In this document: piece after piece, positions 15,956-24,314 of the stretch | How positions within the stretch are numbered: position 1 is the stretch's first letter | Layout: every line of letters starts with the position of its first letter | Translations under genes and position numbers: made by a program | Origin: Hyphomicrobiales bacterium | Lineage (GTDB): Bacteria > Pseudomonadota > Alphaproteobacteria > Rhizobiales > Beijerinckiaceae | Length of the DNA: 36,019 nucleotides | Direction: 5' to 3' | Assembly (NCBI GenBank): GCA_027488155.1 | Contig: JAIYCE010000040.1 | Span: 1 to 36,019 of the forward strand | The notes under the pieces: generated by a model | The model's database searches: none | The model's input: only the letters and a program-made list of their open reading frames with translations | What the model was told of the DNA's origin: nothing

Positions 15956-16923
15956 AGTGAACGTGTTCGCAAGCGAGGGTCGACGATGACATAGATCAGA
16001 TCAACCACCATGTTGATGGCAACAAAGAGAAGACCGACAAAAAGTAGATAGGCTGCCATGACGGGAATATCGACAAAGCTCACAGATTGAATGAAAAGAA
16101 GGCCCATACCCGGCCATTGAAAAACGGTTTCTGTCACGATGGCAAAGGCAATCAAGGCACCGATTTGAAGGCCTGTCACAGTGATCACGGGCATGAGTGC
16201 GTTGCGTAGTGCCAATTTGAAGTGAATGTAAGATGATGGCAGGCCGCGCGCCTTGGCGTAGCGCACATAATCCGATGATAAAGCATCAATCATCTCTGAG
16301 CGCACAAGACGCATAATCAAGGTCGTCTGGTAAAGAGCAAGCGTGATGCTGGGCAAGATCAGAGCGCGCCATCCGCTGCTTGTCAGGAAGCCTGTTTGCC
16401 AACCCAAAACATTAACAGTCTGCCCACGTCCGAAGGATGGTAGCCATCCAAGAGAGACTGCAAAAATAAGGATGAGAAGGATGCCCGTTACGAATGTCGG
16501 CATCGAAACGCCGATCAATGAAATGGCTTGAATGATGCGTGCGAGAAAACTGTCGGGCTTGAGAGCACAATAAACCCCGAGCGGTATTCCCATGCTTAGA
16601 GCAAGGAGCGTTGCCACGAAGACGAGTTCGAGCGTGGCTGGCAGCCGCTCAGCGAGGAGAGCGGAAACGGGGCGCTGATTGCGAAAACTCACACCCAGAT
16701 CCCCGCTCACGATTCTTTTGAGAAAGCGTGCATATTGGATAGGAACGGGTTGATCCAGTCCAAGATTGCGTGCCAATTCCGCCTTCTCTTCTTGCGTAGC
16801 GTCTTCACGCGATAGGACACGAACCGGGTCGCCGACATAGCGAAACATAAGGAAGGCGCATCCAGTGACGACGAGCATCACAAGGACGGCCTGAATAAGA
16901 CGCGATGTCAGCGCCCGGATCAT
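15952..16923 (-). CDS. DppB-type permease subunit
   Basis: 323 residues, ATG start. It has the DppB/OppB N-terminal membrane segment (MIRALTSRLIQAVLVMLVVT), the conserved LGLDQPVPIQYARFL region before TM2, and GDLGVSFRNQRPV. The EAA loop YVRYAKARGLPSSYIHFKL and the C-terminal ETVFQWPGMGLLFI are also in place. It pairs with the adjacent DppC-type subunit. It starts 4 bp after the binding-protein stop and ends overlapping the next start, so it is part of one coupled operon. Confidence 0.9.
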   Translation of the reverse strand: MIRALTSRLIQAVLVMLVVTGCAFLMFRYVGDPVRVLSREDATQEEKAELARNLGLDQPVPIQYARFLKRIVSGDLGVSFRNQRPVSALLAERLPATLELVFVATLLALSMGIPLGVYCALKPDSFLARIIQAISLIGVSMPTFVTGILLILIFAVSLGWLPSFGRGQTVNVLGWQTGFLTSSGWRALILPSITLALYQTTLIMRLVRSEMIDALSSDYVRYAKARGLPSSYIHFKLALRNALMPVITVTGLQIGALIAFAIVTETVFQWPGMGLLFIQSVSFVDIPVMAAYLLFVGLLFVAINMVVDLIYVIVDPRLRTRSL

Positions 16924-16927
16924 GGTC

Positions 16928-18499
16928 TCAGTTCACCTTTGCGAACCAAAGCCGGACATATTCATCCGGGAATTGCGGCAGTTCGACATTGGTCTTCATG
17001 GCCCAAGCGACGGGTTGCTGATGGAGGGGAAGGAAGTAGACCTCGTCCTTCGCAATCTTTAGGGCCTCTGTCAGCATGGCGCGGCGTTTCTTCTCGTCGA
17101 GTTCTACGCCTGCTTTGGTGGCAAGATCGTCAAAGCGTGGATCGGACAGGCCATTGGGGTTGTTTCCACCAAAGGCCGTTCCCTGTTTACGCGTCGCGAA
17201 AATGGCCGATAGAACGCTGTAGCTGTCCATGGGGGGAAGTGTGGCCCATCCCAGCATGTAAGCATCCGTCTCACCCTTGTCTTGGCGGGGGAAGTAAGTG
17301 GCGCGGCTTTCTGTCTTCAAATCGACGTCAATGCCCACCTTCTTCCACATGGCTGCAATAGCAACGCAGATTTGTTCATCTGCGATGTAGCGATCATTGG
17401 GGCAATCGAGCTTGGTTTTGAAGCCATTGGGGTAGCCAGCATCAGCAAGAAGTTTCTTTGCAGCATCGGGATCATATTTGGGAAGAACATCGAGGCTGGC
17501 GTCATAGCCCGGCACGGGTGGCGCCACCATCAAAGCGATATTGCGCGACTTGCCACGCATGACACGCTTTTGGATCGTGTCGAGATCGATGGCCTGCCAC
17601 ATGGCCTGTCTCACGCGCTTGTCGAGCATAGGATTTTTCTGTCCCGGCATAGCGAGCAATTCTGGGCGCATGTTAACGCCCAAGAAAATGACGCGAAGAG
17701 ACGGTTCTTCCACCACTTTCATCCCAGCGCCTGACATGCGCTGCAAGTCCTGCAGGGGTGCTGGCGCCATCATGTCGATTTCACCAGAGAGAAGGGCAGC
17801 AACGCGTGTCGCATCAGACTTGATCGGCTTGAACTCGATACGCGTCAAATTATGTTGCGGCTTATCCCACCAGTCGGGATTAACAACCAATGTCGTGCCA
17901 ACATCAGGCTTGTAGCTCTCAAGCTTGAAGGGACCTGTTCCATTTGCATTTGTGGAAGCGAATGTTGTGACGCCTGTTGTCGTATTGCCAGGCTTCAGAG
18001 CATTATTGGCCTCCATCCATTTCTTGCTCATGATGAAAATGCCAGACAAATCATTGAGCAGGAGCGGGTAGGGACCTTTGAGGACGAGGTCAACCGTTTG
18101 ATCGTCAACCTTTTCCGCCTTTTCAACGGCTGGAAGATTGCCTTTTGCACGTGAAGTCGGGTCTAGGAGACGTGTGATGGATGCAACCACGTCATCGGCG
18201 CTCAACACATCTCCATTATGGAATTTAACGCCTTGCCGGATTTTGAAGCGCCAACGATTGGGCTCCACGATCGTCCAAGATGTTGCCAGTGCAGGCTCGA
18301 TTTCGAGCTGCTTGTTGCGTCGCACCAAGGGATCGTAGATGTGGTGCTGCATATTCGATGTAAAGCTCTCTGTGTGGGCGTAAGGATCCATCGTGACGAT
18401 GTCTCCTTGCGACGACCATTTGAGCGTCTTACCCAAGGTGGGTGTTGCAAGAGCCGTGGCACCTGCGAATAAGGTGAAGGCAAGCAAATGAAGTTTCAT
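16928..18499 (-). CDS. periplasmic solute-binding protein, Dpp/Opp family (SBP_bac_5)
   Basis: 523 residues from the ATG at 18499. A GAGGGAG motif sits at proper distance from this ATG but runs directly into the ATG at 18505, so 18499 is preferred. A clear Sec signal peptide (MKLHLLAFTLFAGATALATP) is followed by the family pattern: TLKWSSQGDIVTMDPYAHTE, then WRFKIRQGVKFHNGDVLSADD (about residues 80-100), and DKRVRQAMWQAIDLDTIQKR in the second lobe. It captures the substrate in the periplasm and hands it to the permeases encoded next. Family members bind peptides but also nickel, opines, glutathione and other small compounds, so 'peptide' is not assured. Confidence 0.9.
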   Translation of the reverse strand: MKLHLLAFTLFAGATALATPTLGKTLKWSSQGDIVTMDPYAHTESFTSNMQHHIYDPLVRRNKQLEIEPALATSWTIVEPNRWRFKIRQGVKFHNGDVLSADDVVASITRLLDPTSRAKGNLPAVEKAEKVDDQTVDLVLKGPYPLLLNDLSGIFIMSKKWMEANNALKPGNTTTGVTTFASTNANGTGPFKLESYKPDVGTTLVVNPDWWDKPQHNLTRIEFKPIKSDATRVAALLSGEIDMMAPAPLQDLQRMSGAGMKVVEEPSLRVIFLGVNMRPELLAMPGQKNPMLDKRVRQAMWQAIDLDTIQKRVMRGKSRNIALMVAPPVPGYDASLDVLPKYDPDAAKKLLADAGYPNGFKTKLDCPNDRYIADEQICVAIAAMWKKVGIDVDLKTESRATYFPRQDKGETDAYMLGWATLPPMDSYSVLSAIFATRKQGTAFGGNNPNGLSDPRFDDLATKAGVELDEKKRRAMLTEALKIAKDEVYFLPLHQQPVAWAMKTNVELPQFPDEYVRLWFAKVN

Positions 18500-18523
18500 A
18501 GTCATCTCCCTCTCGATATTTAT

Positions 18524-19237
18524 TCACGAAGACGTTACGGAACGCTTTGGAATGTTTCCTGCGTCCCAATCAGCAACCGACATGGTCGGAAGATCGAATA
18601 ATTGGCGCGTGAGCGCATAGCCTTGTCCTCCCATGCGCCCAACAGCATCGAGTGCCAATTGATCGACATGGAAACGCTCTCGATCGACGAGATTGCTTCG
18701 AATATGAATGGCGACGACAAGACCAAGAATGATCTCGCGCGATTTCCCAACCGATATGCCCACATGGCGGCGGCATTCGAATGCAACAGGCGCTTCAGCG
18801 ATGCGAGGGCATTGAATGAGAGAGCCAGGGGCTGTCGTCAGTCCGGCTTTTTCAAGTTCGTCGATGTGAGATGAGAAAGGCGTTGCCGTGACATTCATAG
18901 CCTCGACGAGGGCATTCGACACGATATTGACGGTGAATTCTTCCGTCATGCGGATGTTGTAAGCTGTGTCCTTGAAGGACATGTCGGCCCAATTCTCAAC
19001 GCCAAGGGCTAAAATGGGCGGATCGGCAGAGAGGCAGTTGAAGAAACTATAAGGTGCGGCGTTGGCGACACCATCGGGGCTGAGCGTTGTCACCCAAGCG
19101 ATGGGGCGTGGCACCACTGTGCCGATGAGAAGTTTGTAGATTTCGCGTGGCGAAAGATCGGACGTGTCAAAACGTGTGAAGGATGCAGTTTGCTGTGAAG
19201 TAGAATGTTGAGGTGGGGGCGCGTTAATCTTTGTCAT
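18524..19237 (-). CDS. flavin-reductase-like FMN-binding split-barrel protein
   Basis: 237 residues. After a polar N-terminus of about 25 residues, the segment GTVVPRPIAWVTTLSPDGVA and NAAPYSFFNCLSADPPI mark the flavin-reductase-like family (DIM6/NTAB type), with YNIRMTEEFTVNIVS after it. Members bind FMN; some reduce flavin for a partner monooxygenase, others act on their own substrates. No monooxygenase partner lies in the window, which is odd if it is a supplier of reduced flavin. It is the second gene of the GntR operon, 13 bp after the regulator and 24 bp before the binding protein, so it should act on the imported compound's pathway. Confidence 0.85.
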   Translation of the reverse strand: MTKINAPPPQHSTSQQTASFTRFDTSDLSPREIYKLLIGTVVPRPIAWVTTLSPDGVANAAPYSFFNCLSADPPILALGVENWADMSFKDTAYNIRMTEEFTVNIVSNALVEAMNVTATPFSSHIDELEKAGLTTAPGSLIQCPRIAEAPVAFECRRHVGISVGKSREIILGLVVAIHIRSNLVDRERFHVDQLALDAVGRMGGQGYALTRQLFDLPTMSVADWDAGNIPKRSVTSS

Positions 19238-19250
19238 GGATGGTAACCGA

Positions 19251-19988
19251 TCATGGTCTCAGCCCCCGTGAAGCTGTGCCTGCATAATGTGATAGGATGC
19301 TTTTCAATCTTTGCTCATTTCGAGGTGTGTTATCGATGTGAGCACGTTCCTGAACGGCGCCAATGTGATGCGCCATGATGCGGCAAGCGTCCTCAGAGCG
19401 GCCAGCTTCAAGAGCGTCGATCAATTGAGCGTGTTCGTTCACAGCGCATTCTGATGAATGGGGTCGCCCATAAAGGGCCAGAATGAGGCTGCAGCGCGAT
19501 GTCACTTCACTCACATAACGTGCCAGCAGGGCATTGCCTGTCATCTCAGCAAGGAGAATGTGAAACTCGCCAGCAAGACGAATGGACTCAGGTCCATCCT
19601 GCGCATGAGCCGATCGCTCTTGTTCTACATGTTCTCGCAGCTTCTTGGCGTCATCTTGATTGAGGCGACCCGCCAGAAGCTGTACGACGAGGTCTTCAAG
19701 TTTGCGCCTCACATCGAAAATGTCGCGTGCTGATGCAAGGCTGGGGCTTGCGACATAGGCGCCCTTGTTACGCCTTTGCTCAACCAAGCCTTCGCTTGCG
19801 AGGCGGGTCAGTGAACTGCGTACAAGGGTACGACTGACACCAAACTGCTCGCCGATGGTGTCTTCTGGGAGGCGATCGCCAGGGAGGAGGGCTTGCTCGA
19901 TGATGGCGCGCCTCAGGCCCGCATAAACAGCGCTCGATCGGTCCGGCATGAGTGGACTGACGACGTCTTGTTTCGGCGGACCAGCCAA
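19251..19988 (-). CDS. GntR-family regulator with FCD ligand domain
   Basis: 245 residues from a TTG at 19988, chosen because AGGGGG lies eight bases upstream; the first ATG (19949) has no such site and lies close to the helix-turn-helix. The winged helix spans about residues 17-80 (LPEDTIGEQFGVSRTLVRSS, then LASEGLVEQRRNKGAYV). The C-terminal FCD domain is helical with metal-site residues (EFHILLAEMTGN, NEHAQLIDALEAG, MAHHI), so it likely senses a small carboxylate or related compound through a bound metal. It heads the minus-strand operon and faces the divergent amidohydrolase gene. Two 12-bp palindromes in the gap are its probable operators, allowing control of both arms. Confidence 0.9.
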   Translation of the reverse strand: MAGPPKQDVVSPLMPDRSSAVYAGLRRAIIEQALLPGDRLPEDTIGEQFGVSRTLVRSSLTRLASEGLVEQRRNKGAYVASPSLASARDIFDVRRKLEDLVVQLLAGRLNQDDAKKLREHVEQERSAHAQDGPESIRLAGEFHILLAEMTGNALLARYVSEVTSRCSLILALYGRPHSSECAVNEHAQLIDALEAGRSEDACRIMAHHIGAVQERAHIDNTPRNEQRLKSILSHYAGTASRGLRP

Positions 19989-20006
19989 GGAGTGCCCCCT
20001 ATCCAG

Positions 20007-20041
20007 ATTGTATACAATAATGCAGAGTTATTGGATACAAT
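20007..20041. promoter_or_regulatory. two tandem GntR operators in the divergent promoter region
   Basis: ATTGTATACAAT (20007-20018) is a perfect 12-bp palindrome and ATTGGATACAAT (20030-20041) differs from it at one base. Their centres are 23 bp apart, about two helical turns, which would put two dimers on the same face. TTGTATACAA-like sites are typical for FCD-GntR proteins. Both carry TACAAT, close to a -10 hexamer, so binding would occlude either promoter. The exact -35 elements are not clear. Confidence 0.75.
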
Positions 20042-20059
20042 CAATAGAGGATCGTCACC

Positions 20060-21289
20060 ATGGGTGCGGATCAACAGGTTAGTCGCTCAACAGCCTCTGT
20101 CTTCATCAAAGACGTTCTTGTTTGGAGGAGGGGGCTCTCTGATCTCCTCCTGAGCGATGGAAAGATCAGCGCCTTCGATCCTGATCCAAAGACCATACCT
20201 GACAATGCTGTCATCGTGGATGGGAAAGGACAGGTTTTGCTACCTGGCCTTGTTGAGGCCCATACCCACATGGACAAGACACTTCTTGGGATGGGTTGGC
20301 ACCCAAATTCTGCTGGGCCCTTGTTCATCGACAAAATCGACAATGAGAGACGGATCAGGCGTGAGATCGGCATCGATCCAAGAAAGCAATCCGAGAAACA
20401 ATTGCGCCTCTCCATCACGAAGGGCAGCACACATTTCCGAACACATGTCGATGTCGATACAGAATGTGGTTTAGCAGGCATTGAGGGTCTTCTCGCAACG
20501 CGTGAAGCCTATCGCCACATGATGGATATGGAGATCGTGGCTTTCCCTCAATCTGGCCTCATGATTAGGCCGGGAACCTATGAATTGCTCGATGCTGCTC
20601 TTCATATGGGTGCAGATGTTGTTGGAGGTCTTGATCCATGCGCCATTGATCGTGCTCCAAAGGAGCATCTCGATCTTATCTTCGGTCTTTCAGAGCGCCA
20701 CGGAAAGCCTGTCGACATCCATTTGCACGAACCGGCCGAGCTTGGCGCATTCTCGATGGAGCTCATTATCGAGCGAACGCGCGCCCTTGGCATGCAAGGC
20801 CATGTCACGATTAGTCATGCATTCTGCCTTGGTATGACAGATCGTTCTTATGCAAGACATTTGATGAGCCAGCTTGCGCAAGAAAAAATCGCAATCATGA
20901 CGCATGGAGCACCTTCTCGACCCGTGCCGCCCATTGCTGAATGCTATGAGTTCGGCATCACAGTGTGCTCAGGATCAGATGGAATTCGTGATAGCTGGGG
21001 ACCTTACGGCAATGGCGACATGCTTGAAAGAGCGATGATCCTTGGCTTGAGAAACAATTTCCGTCGCGATGATGAAGTCGAAATGGGCCTCGATGCATGC
21101 ACCTATGGTGGTGCGAAAGTTATGAAAAGTACAAAATATGGCCTTGATGTTGGATGTGATGCAGATCTGGTCATGATGCCTGCCAAGGCCATTGCACATG
21201 CCGTGGTCGAGCGTCCTGCAAATAGAACGGTCTTCAAGAAAGGAAGCATTGTTGCTAAGAGTGGTGTGATTGTTGAAGGCCCTTCATAA
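20060..21289 (+). CDS. cytosine-deaminase-type amidohydrolase
   Basis: 409 residues, ATG with AGAGG upstream. It belongs to the bacterial cytosine deaminase-like branch (CodA-type): LPGLVEAHTHMDKTLLGMGW gives the HxH metal site with the trailing D-K-T characteristic of that branch. Further landmarks are THFRTHVDVD, PVDIHLHE (metal His), VTISHAFCLG (metal/catalytic His) and VCSGSDGIRDSWGPYGNGDM (metal Asp). Known members deaminate cytosine or isoguanine, or hydrolyse other cyclic amides, in the cytoplasm. It is divergent from the GntR operon and shares its operator region, so it is probably co-regulated with the other, unrelated-branch amidohydrolase at the operon's far end. Substrate unknown. 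Confidence 0.88.
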   Translation: MGADQQVSRSTASVFIKDVLVWRRGLSDLLLSDGKISAFDPDPKTIPDNAVIVDGKGQVLLPGLVEAHTHMDKTLLGMGWHPNSAGPLFIDKIDNERRIRREIGIDPRKQSEKQLRLSITKGSTHFRTHVDVDTECGLAGIEGLLATREAYRHMMDMEIVAFPQSGLMIRPGTYELLDAALHMGADVVGGLDPCAIDRAPKEHLDLIFGLSERHGKPVDIHLHEPAELGAFSMELIIERTRALGMQGHVTISHAFCLGMTDRSYARHLMSQLAQEKIAIMTHGAPSRPVPPIAECYEFGITVCSGSDGIRDSWGPYGNGDMLERAMILGLRNNFRRDDEVEMGLDACTYGGAKVMKSTKYGLDVGCDADLVMMPAKAIAHAVVERPANRTVFKKGSIVAKSGVIVEGPS

Positions 21290-21325
21290 GGCAATGATTT
21301 TTTGAGAAATCTTTCAGTGGGACAA

Positions 21326-21354
21326 TTGATGCAGTGTATAATATAAAATATAAT
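21326..21354 (+). promoter_or_regulatory. sigma70 promoter for the MarC-family gene
   Basis: TTGATG (21326-21331), a 17-bp spacer, and a perfect TATAAT (21349-21354). The predicted transcript starts near 21361 and has a leader of about 64 nt before the ATG at 21425. In that leader GGGCG and CGCCC can close a larger fold. Confidence 0.7.
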
Positions 21355-21424
21355 ATAAGTCCATCCTTCGGGGGCGTTTTAAGACGTCAGAGATGCTGTG
21401 CCAATACGCCCGTGAGAGGTAGCC

Positions 21425-22045
21425 ATGTTTCCCAGCAATTTTCTGTATGAAGCACTCATGCTCTACGCCGTTCTTGACCCCGTTGCAGCTGTGCCAATTT
21501 TTCTGTCCGTTACGACCGGTCTTAATCGTGGCGAGCAATTGAAAGTTGCTGCCCTTGCGATCTTCATTTCGCTCTTGATTTTCTGCTTTTTTATATTCAT
21601 TGGCCATGGCTTGCTCAATGCTTTGCATATTCCAATGGCGTCTTTTCAATTGGCTGGTTCAATTATTCTTTTTCTATTTGGTATACAAATGGCAATGGGT
21701 CGACTTCACGGCGAGCCCAGCACATCGCCCCATTCCGAAGGCTTAATCGAAAGAGCTATTTTTCCGCTTGCAACACCTTGTATCGCTGGCTCAGGCTCAA
21801 TCATGACAGTCATGATGTTGACAGACAATGTTCAACGCACACGCGCAGAACAATTACAGACAATTGTTGTACTCTGCGTATGCCTGCTCTTGCTATTCCT
21901 GGTTTTGTCACTCAGCAGCTGGATTTCACGCTTCCTAGGACGCGCTGGTATTGAAGTAGTGAGTCGCGTCTTTGGTTTGATCTTAACCAGCGTCGCCGTG
22001 ACAAATATCATCATCGCTATCAAGTCGAGTTTTCATCTTTCATAA
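21425..22045 (+). CDS. MarC-family integral membrane protein
   Basis: 206 residues with six hydrophobic segments. The segment YAVLDPVAAVPIFLSVTTG near the N-terminus is the MarC (UPF0056) hallmark with the conserved D-P pair, and FPLATPCIAGSGSIMTVMML near residues 115-135 is its second-half repeat. It is an inner-membrane protein of unsettled function; early links of MarC to multiple antibiotic resistance have been withdrawn. AGAGGT precedes the ATG. It has its own strong promoter and is separate from the catabolic units either side. A 29-codon ORF with a good ribosome binding site follows 21 bp after its stop. Confidence 0.88.
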   Translation: MFPSNFLYEALMLYAVLDPVAAVPIFLSVTTGLNRGEQLKVAALAIFISLLIFCFFIFIGHGLLNALHIPMASFQLAGSIILFLFGIQMAMGRLHGEPSTSPHSEGLIERAIFPLATPCIAGSGSIMTVMMLTDNVQRTRAEQLQTIVVLCVCLLLLFLVLSLSSWISRFLGRAGIEVVSRVFGLILTSVAVTNIIIAIKSSFHLS

Positions 22046-22066
22046 TAACAAAGGCGAGGAATAAAC

Positions 22067-22156
22067 ATGCAAACATACGCTTCATTGATAGACAGAAAAC
22101 GCAAGAACCAATTGGATGCTGTGTATAGCTTATGGGGTCAATGGCATGAGAGCTAA
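22067..22156 (+). CDS. 29-residue small ORF following marC-family gene
   Basis: ATG at 22067, preceded by GCGAGGA at six-base spacing, reading MQTYASLIDRKRKNQLDAVY and nine more residues (ending in W-H-E-S) to TAA at 22154-22156. It lies 21 bp downstream of the MarC-family stop and so may share its transcript. It is charged and not membrane-like. No family is recognised. It may be a genuine small protein or the start of a lost gene; nothing downstream continues it. Confidence 0.35.
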   Translation: MQTYASLIDRKRKNQLDAVYSLWGQWHES

Positions 22157-22767
22157 ATTCAGTTTTTCCTGCGCCCATTAGGTATGGCCAACTGCTTCAA
22201 GGCAGGAAAAGATCTCGAGCTCATTTTTTTCTCCTCATGACAGCGGTTCTGTCTGCCTTCTACGCTTTGAACGCCTTCAATGATTTTTGTTAAAGAAAGC
22301 CAAGCTCAAAACCTTATCAATCAATGACTCAAACAATATAAACATATGCCGCTATCGAGCCGTCTCAAATTCGCTCTCTATAACCACAATTCTGGTTTGA
22401 ATATAGGGGCGCATGACAATCTACAAGATCGAGAAAAGAAGTGTCCGGTACGTCCGAGTTTGAGACAGAGAAAAGAAATGTTATGTGATCAAAGAGTATG
22501 GTCAAAGCCTCTGTCACTAATGTTCTATAGGAAGAGAATTTGATGTCCCTGCAAAATAATATTTCAGACCGGAGCGGACATAATAATGTCAAACGCCGAT
22601 CATTGCTGGCACATATCACTATCGTAATGTATAAGGCATTTTATTCGTGATCCTATCAAAATCGTTGGGAGAAAATATTTTCTTTGGAGGTTTAAAATCA
22701 ATTTTATGTGTTGGATGGAAAGTTATTCGGTCCCATCCCTAAGCGCTAGATCATTAAAGCTCTATTC
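22157..22767. other. intergenic, no supported gene
   Basis: Convergent gap between the MarC-family gene and the leftward Tau-type operon. A perfect 9-bp inverted repeat, TTTTCCTGC (22164-22172) and GCAGGAAAA (22202-22210), flanks 29 nt. A 6-bp pair GGATGG/CCATCC (22713-22738) lies just beyond the stop of the ABC permease gene. Neither has a clean T-run. Short open frames here lack ribosome binding sites. Confidence 0.5.
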
Positions 22768-23538
22768 TTAGCCAGCTGCGCTTTGGCTCGACCGCACAGC
22801 CCAACCTGTCATCCTGCGTTCTAAGGCAGCAAAAACCGCATACATCGCGATCCCTTCAATCGCTAAAGCCATCAAGCCAGCAAAGACAAGCGGCATTTGA
22901 AAATTCGATCCAGCCTGTGTCATTAAAAAACCAAGCCCCGCATTTGATGCAATGGTTTCAGAAACGACAGAGCCAACAAAGGCTAGCGTGATTGCAATTT
23001 TGAGTGATCCAAAAAAATAAGGCATAGCCCGCGGAATACCAACCTTGAGCATAATATCTAATTTGTTGGCACCAAGCGCACGAAGCACATCTTCCATTTC
23101 AGGTTCAATCGTCGCAAGGCCTGTAGCGACATTCACAACAATAGGAAAAAACGAAATCAGAAAAGCCGTAATGATCGCTGGGACCTCGCCAATGCCAAAC
23201 CACACAACAAGAATGGGCACAACAGCAACTTTTGGAATGGAATTAAAGCCAATCATCACCGGGTAAAGGCCGCGATAAATCGTTCGCGACCAACCGACAA
23301 GCAAGCCTAACGCTAATCCAAAAGAAACAGCAAGTCCAAAGCCTGCCAAAGTCGTCCATAAGGTAACAAATCCATTACGCAGCAGCGGCTTATAATAGCG
23401 TACCATCGCTTCAACGATCACACTGGGTGCTGGCAGAATAAACTGATCAATATTGAAGAGACGGCAAGCGGCTTCCCAAATTGCGAAAAGACCAAGCGTG
23501 AAAATCCATGGCGCTAGCCTGTCTATCGTGAGCGTCAT
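22768..23538 (-). CDS. Tau/Ssu-type ABC permease
   Basis: 256 residues with about six membrane segments. The C-terminal EAA loop (VLRALGANKLDIMLKVGIPR, then AMPYFFGSLKIA) and the N-terminal segment WEAACRLFNIDQFILPAPS are typical of the nitrate/sulfonate/taurine/THI5-precursor permease family. The start overlaps the ATPase stop (ATGA), and the three importer genes form one coupled operon read leftward. It makes a homodimeric inner-membrane channel. Confidence 0.9.
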   Translation of the reverse strand: MTLTIDRLAPWIFTLGLFAIWEAACRLFNIDQFILPAPSVIVEAMVRYYKPLLRNGFVTLWTTLAGFGLAVSFGLALGLLVGWSRTIYRGLYPVMIGFNSIPKVAVVPILVVWFGIGEVPAIITAFLISFFPIVVNVATGLATIEPEMEDVLRALGANKLDIMLKVGIPRAMPYFFGSLKIAITLAFVGSVVSETIASNAGLGFLMTQAGSNFQMPLVFAGLMALAIEGIAMYAVFAALERRMTGWAVRSSQSAAG

Positions 23539-24314
23539 GAAGTGCGAACCTCGGCAATGTCTTGGCGGAGCTCATGCACAAGATCCACAAAGGGTGGCGT
23601 GTAGCACACATCAAGATCGCGCGGCTTTTCAAATGCAACGTGCTTGGTTTTGATCACTCGGCCGGGGCGCGCGCTCATAACGTGAATATGATCAGCAAGA
23701 AAGGCTGCTTCCCTCAAATCATGTGTGACAAGCACTACAGTGAATTGTAATCGTTGCCACATATCACGCAGCACGCACCATAACTCTTCGCGCGTGAAGG
23801 CATCGAGTGCAGCAAAAGGCTCATCAAGCATCAATAGAGCGGGTTCGTGAATTAAGGCTCGGCATAGTGATGCGCGTTGTTGCATTCCGCCTGACATTTC
23901 CCAAGGATAGCGATGACTAAAACCTGAAAGGCCAACACTCGTGAGTAAAGCCTCGGCTCGCTCCACATAGGAGGCGCGTTTTTGCCGAAATTGCGAGCGA
24001 AAGGGTTCCACAATCTCAAGCGGCAAAAGCACATTATCAAGAACAGAACGCCAAGGCAGCATATTGGCATTTTGAAAAGCCATGCCTGCTATTTTTAACG
24101 GGCCATTCACAGTATGGTTATCAACAACGACACGCCCTTTTGTGGGCTTAACAAGACCTGTCACTAATTTCATGAGAGTAGATTTGCCGCAGCCCGAAGG
24201 CCCAACCACTGCAGCAAATTCTCCGCGCTTAACATCAAGTGAGAGATCACGAACAGCCACCACATCGCCATGGCGCGTAGGATAGGCTAGTGTAATCGCC
24301 TCAAGTCTAATCAT
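23535..24314 (-). CDS. Tau/Ssu-type ABC ATP-binding protein
   Basis: 259 residues. Walker A GPSGCGKST (38-46), Q-loop FQNANMLPW, signature MSGGMQQRASLCRAL, Walker B LLMLDEPFAALD, and the switch His in VLVTHDLREAAFLAD. The M-Q-Q variant of the signature is normal in this branch. It powers the adjacent permease. ATGA overlaps at both ends show tight translational coupling with the binding protein and permease genes. Confidence 0.92.
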   Translation of the reverse strand: MIRLEAITLAYPTRHGDVVAVRDLSLDVKRGEFAAVVGPSGCGKSTLMKLVTGLVKPTKGRVVVDNHTVNGPLKIAGMAFQNANMLPWRSVLDNVLLPLEIVEPFRSQFRQKRASYVERAEALLTSVGLSGFSHRYPWEMSGGMQQRASLCRALIHEPALLMLDEPFAALDAFTREELWCVLRDMWQRLQFTVVLVTHDLREAAFLADHIHVMSARPGRVIKTKHVAFEKPRDLDVCYTPPFVDLVHELRQDIAEVRTS

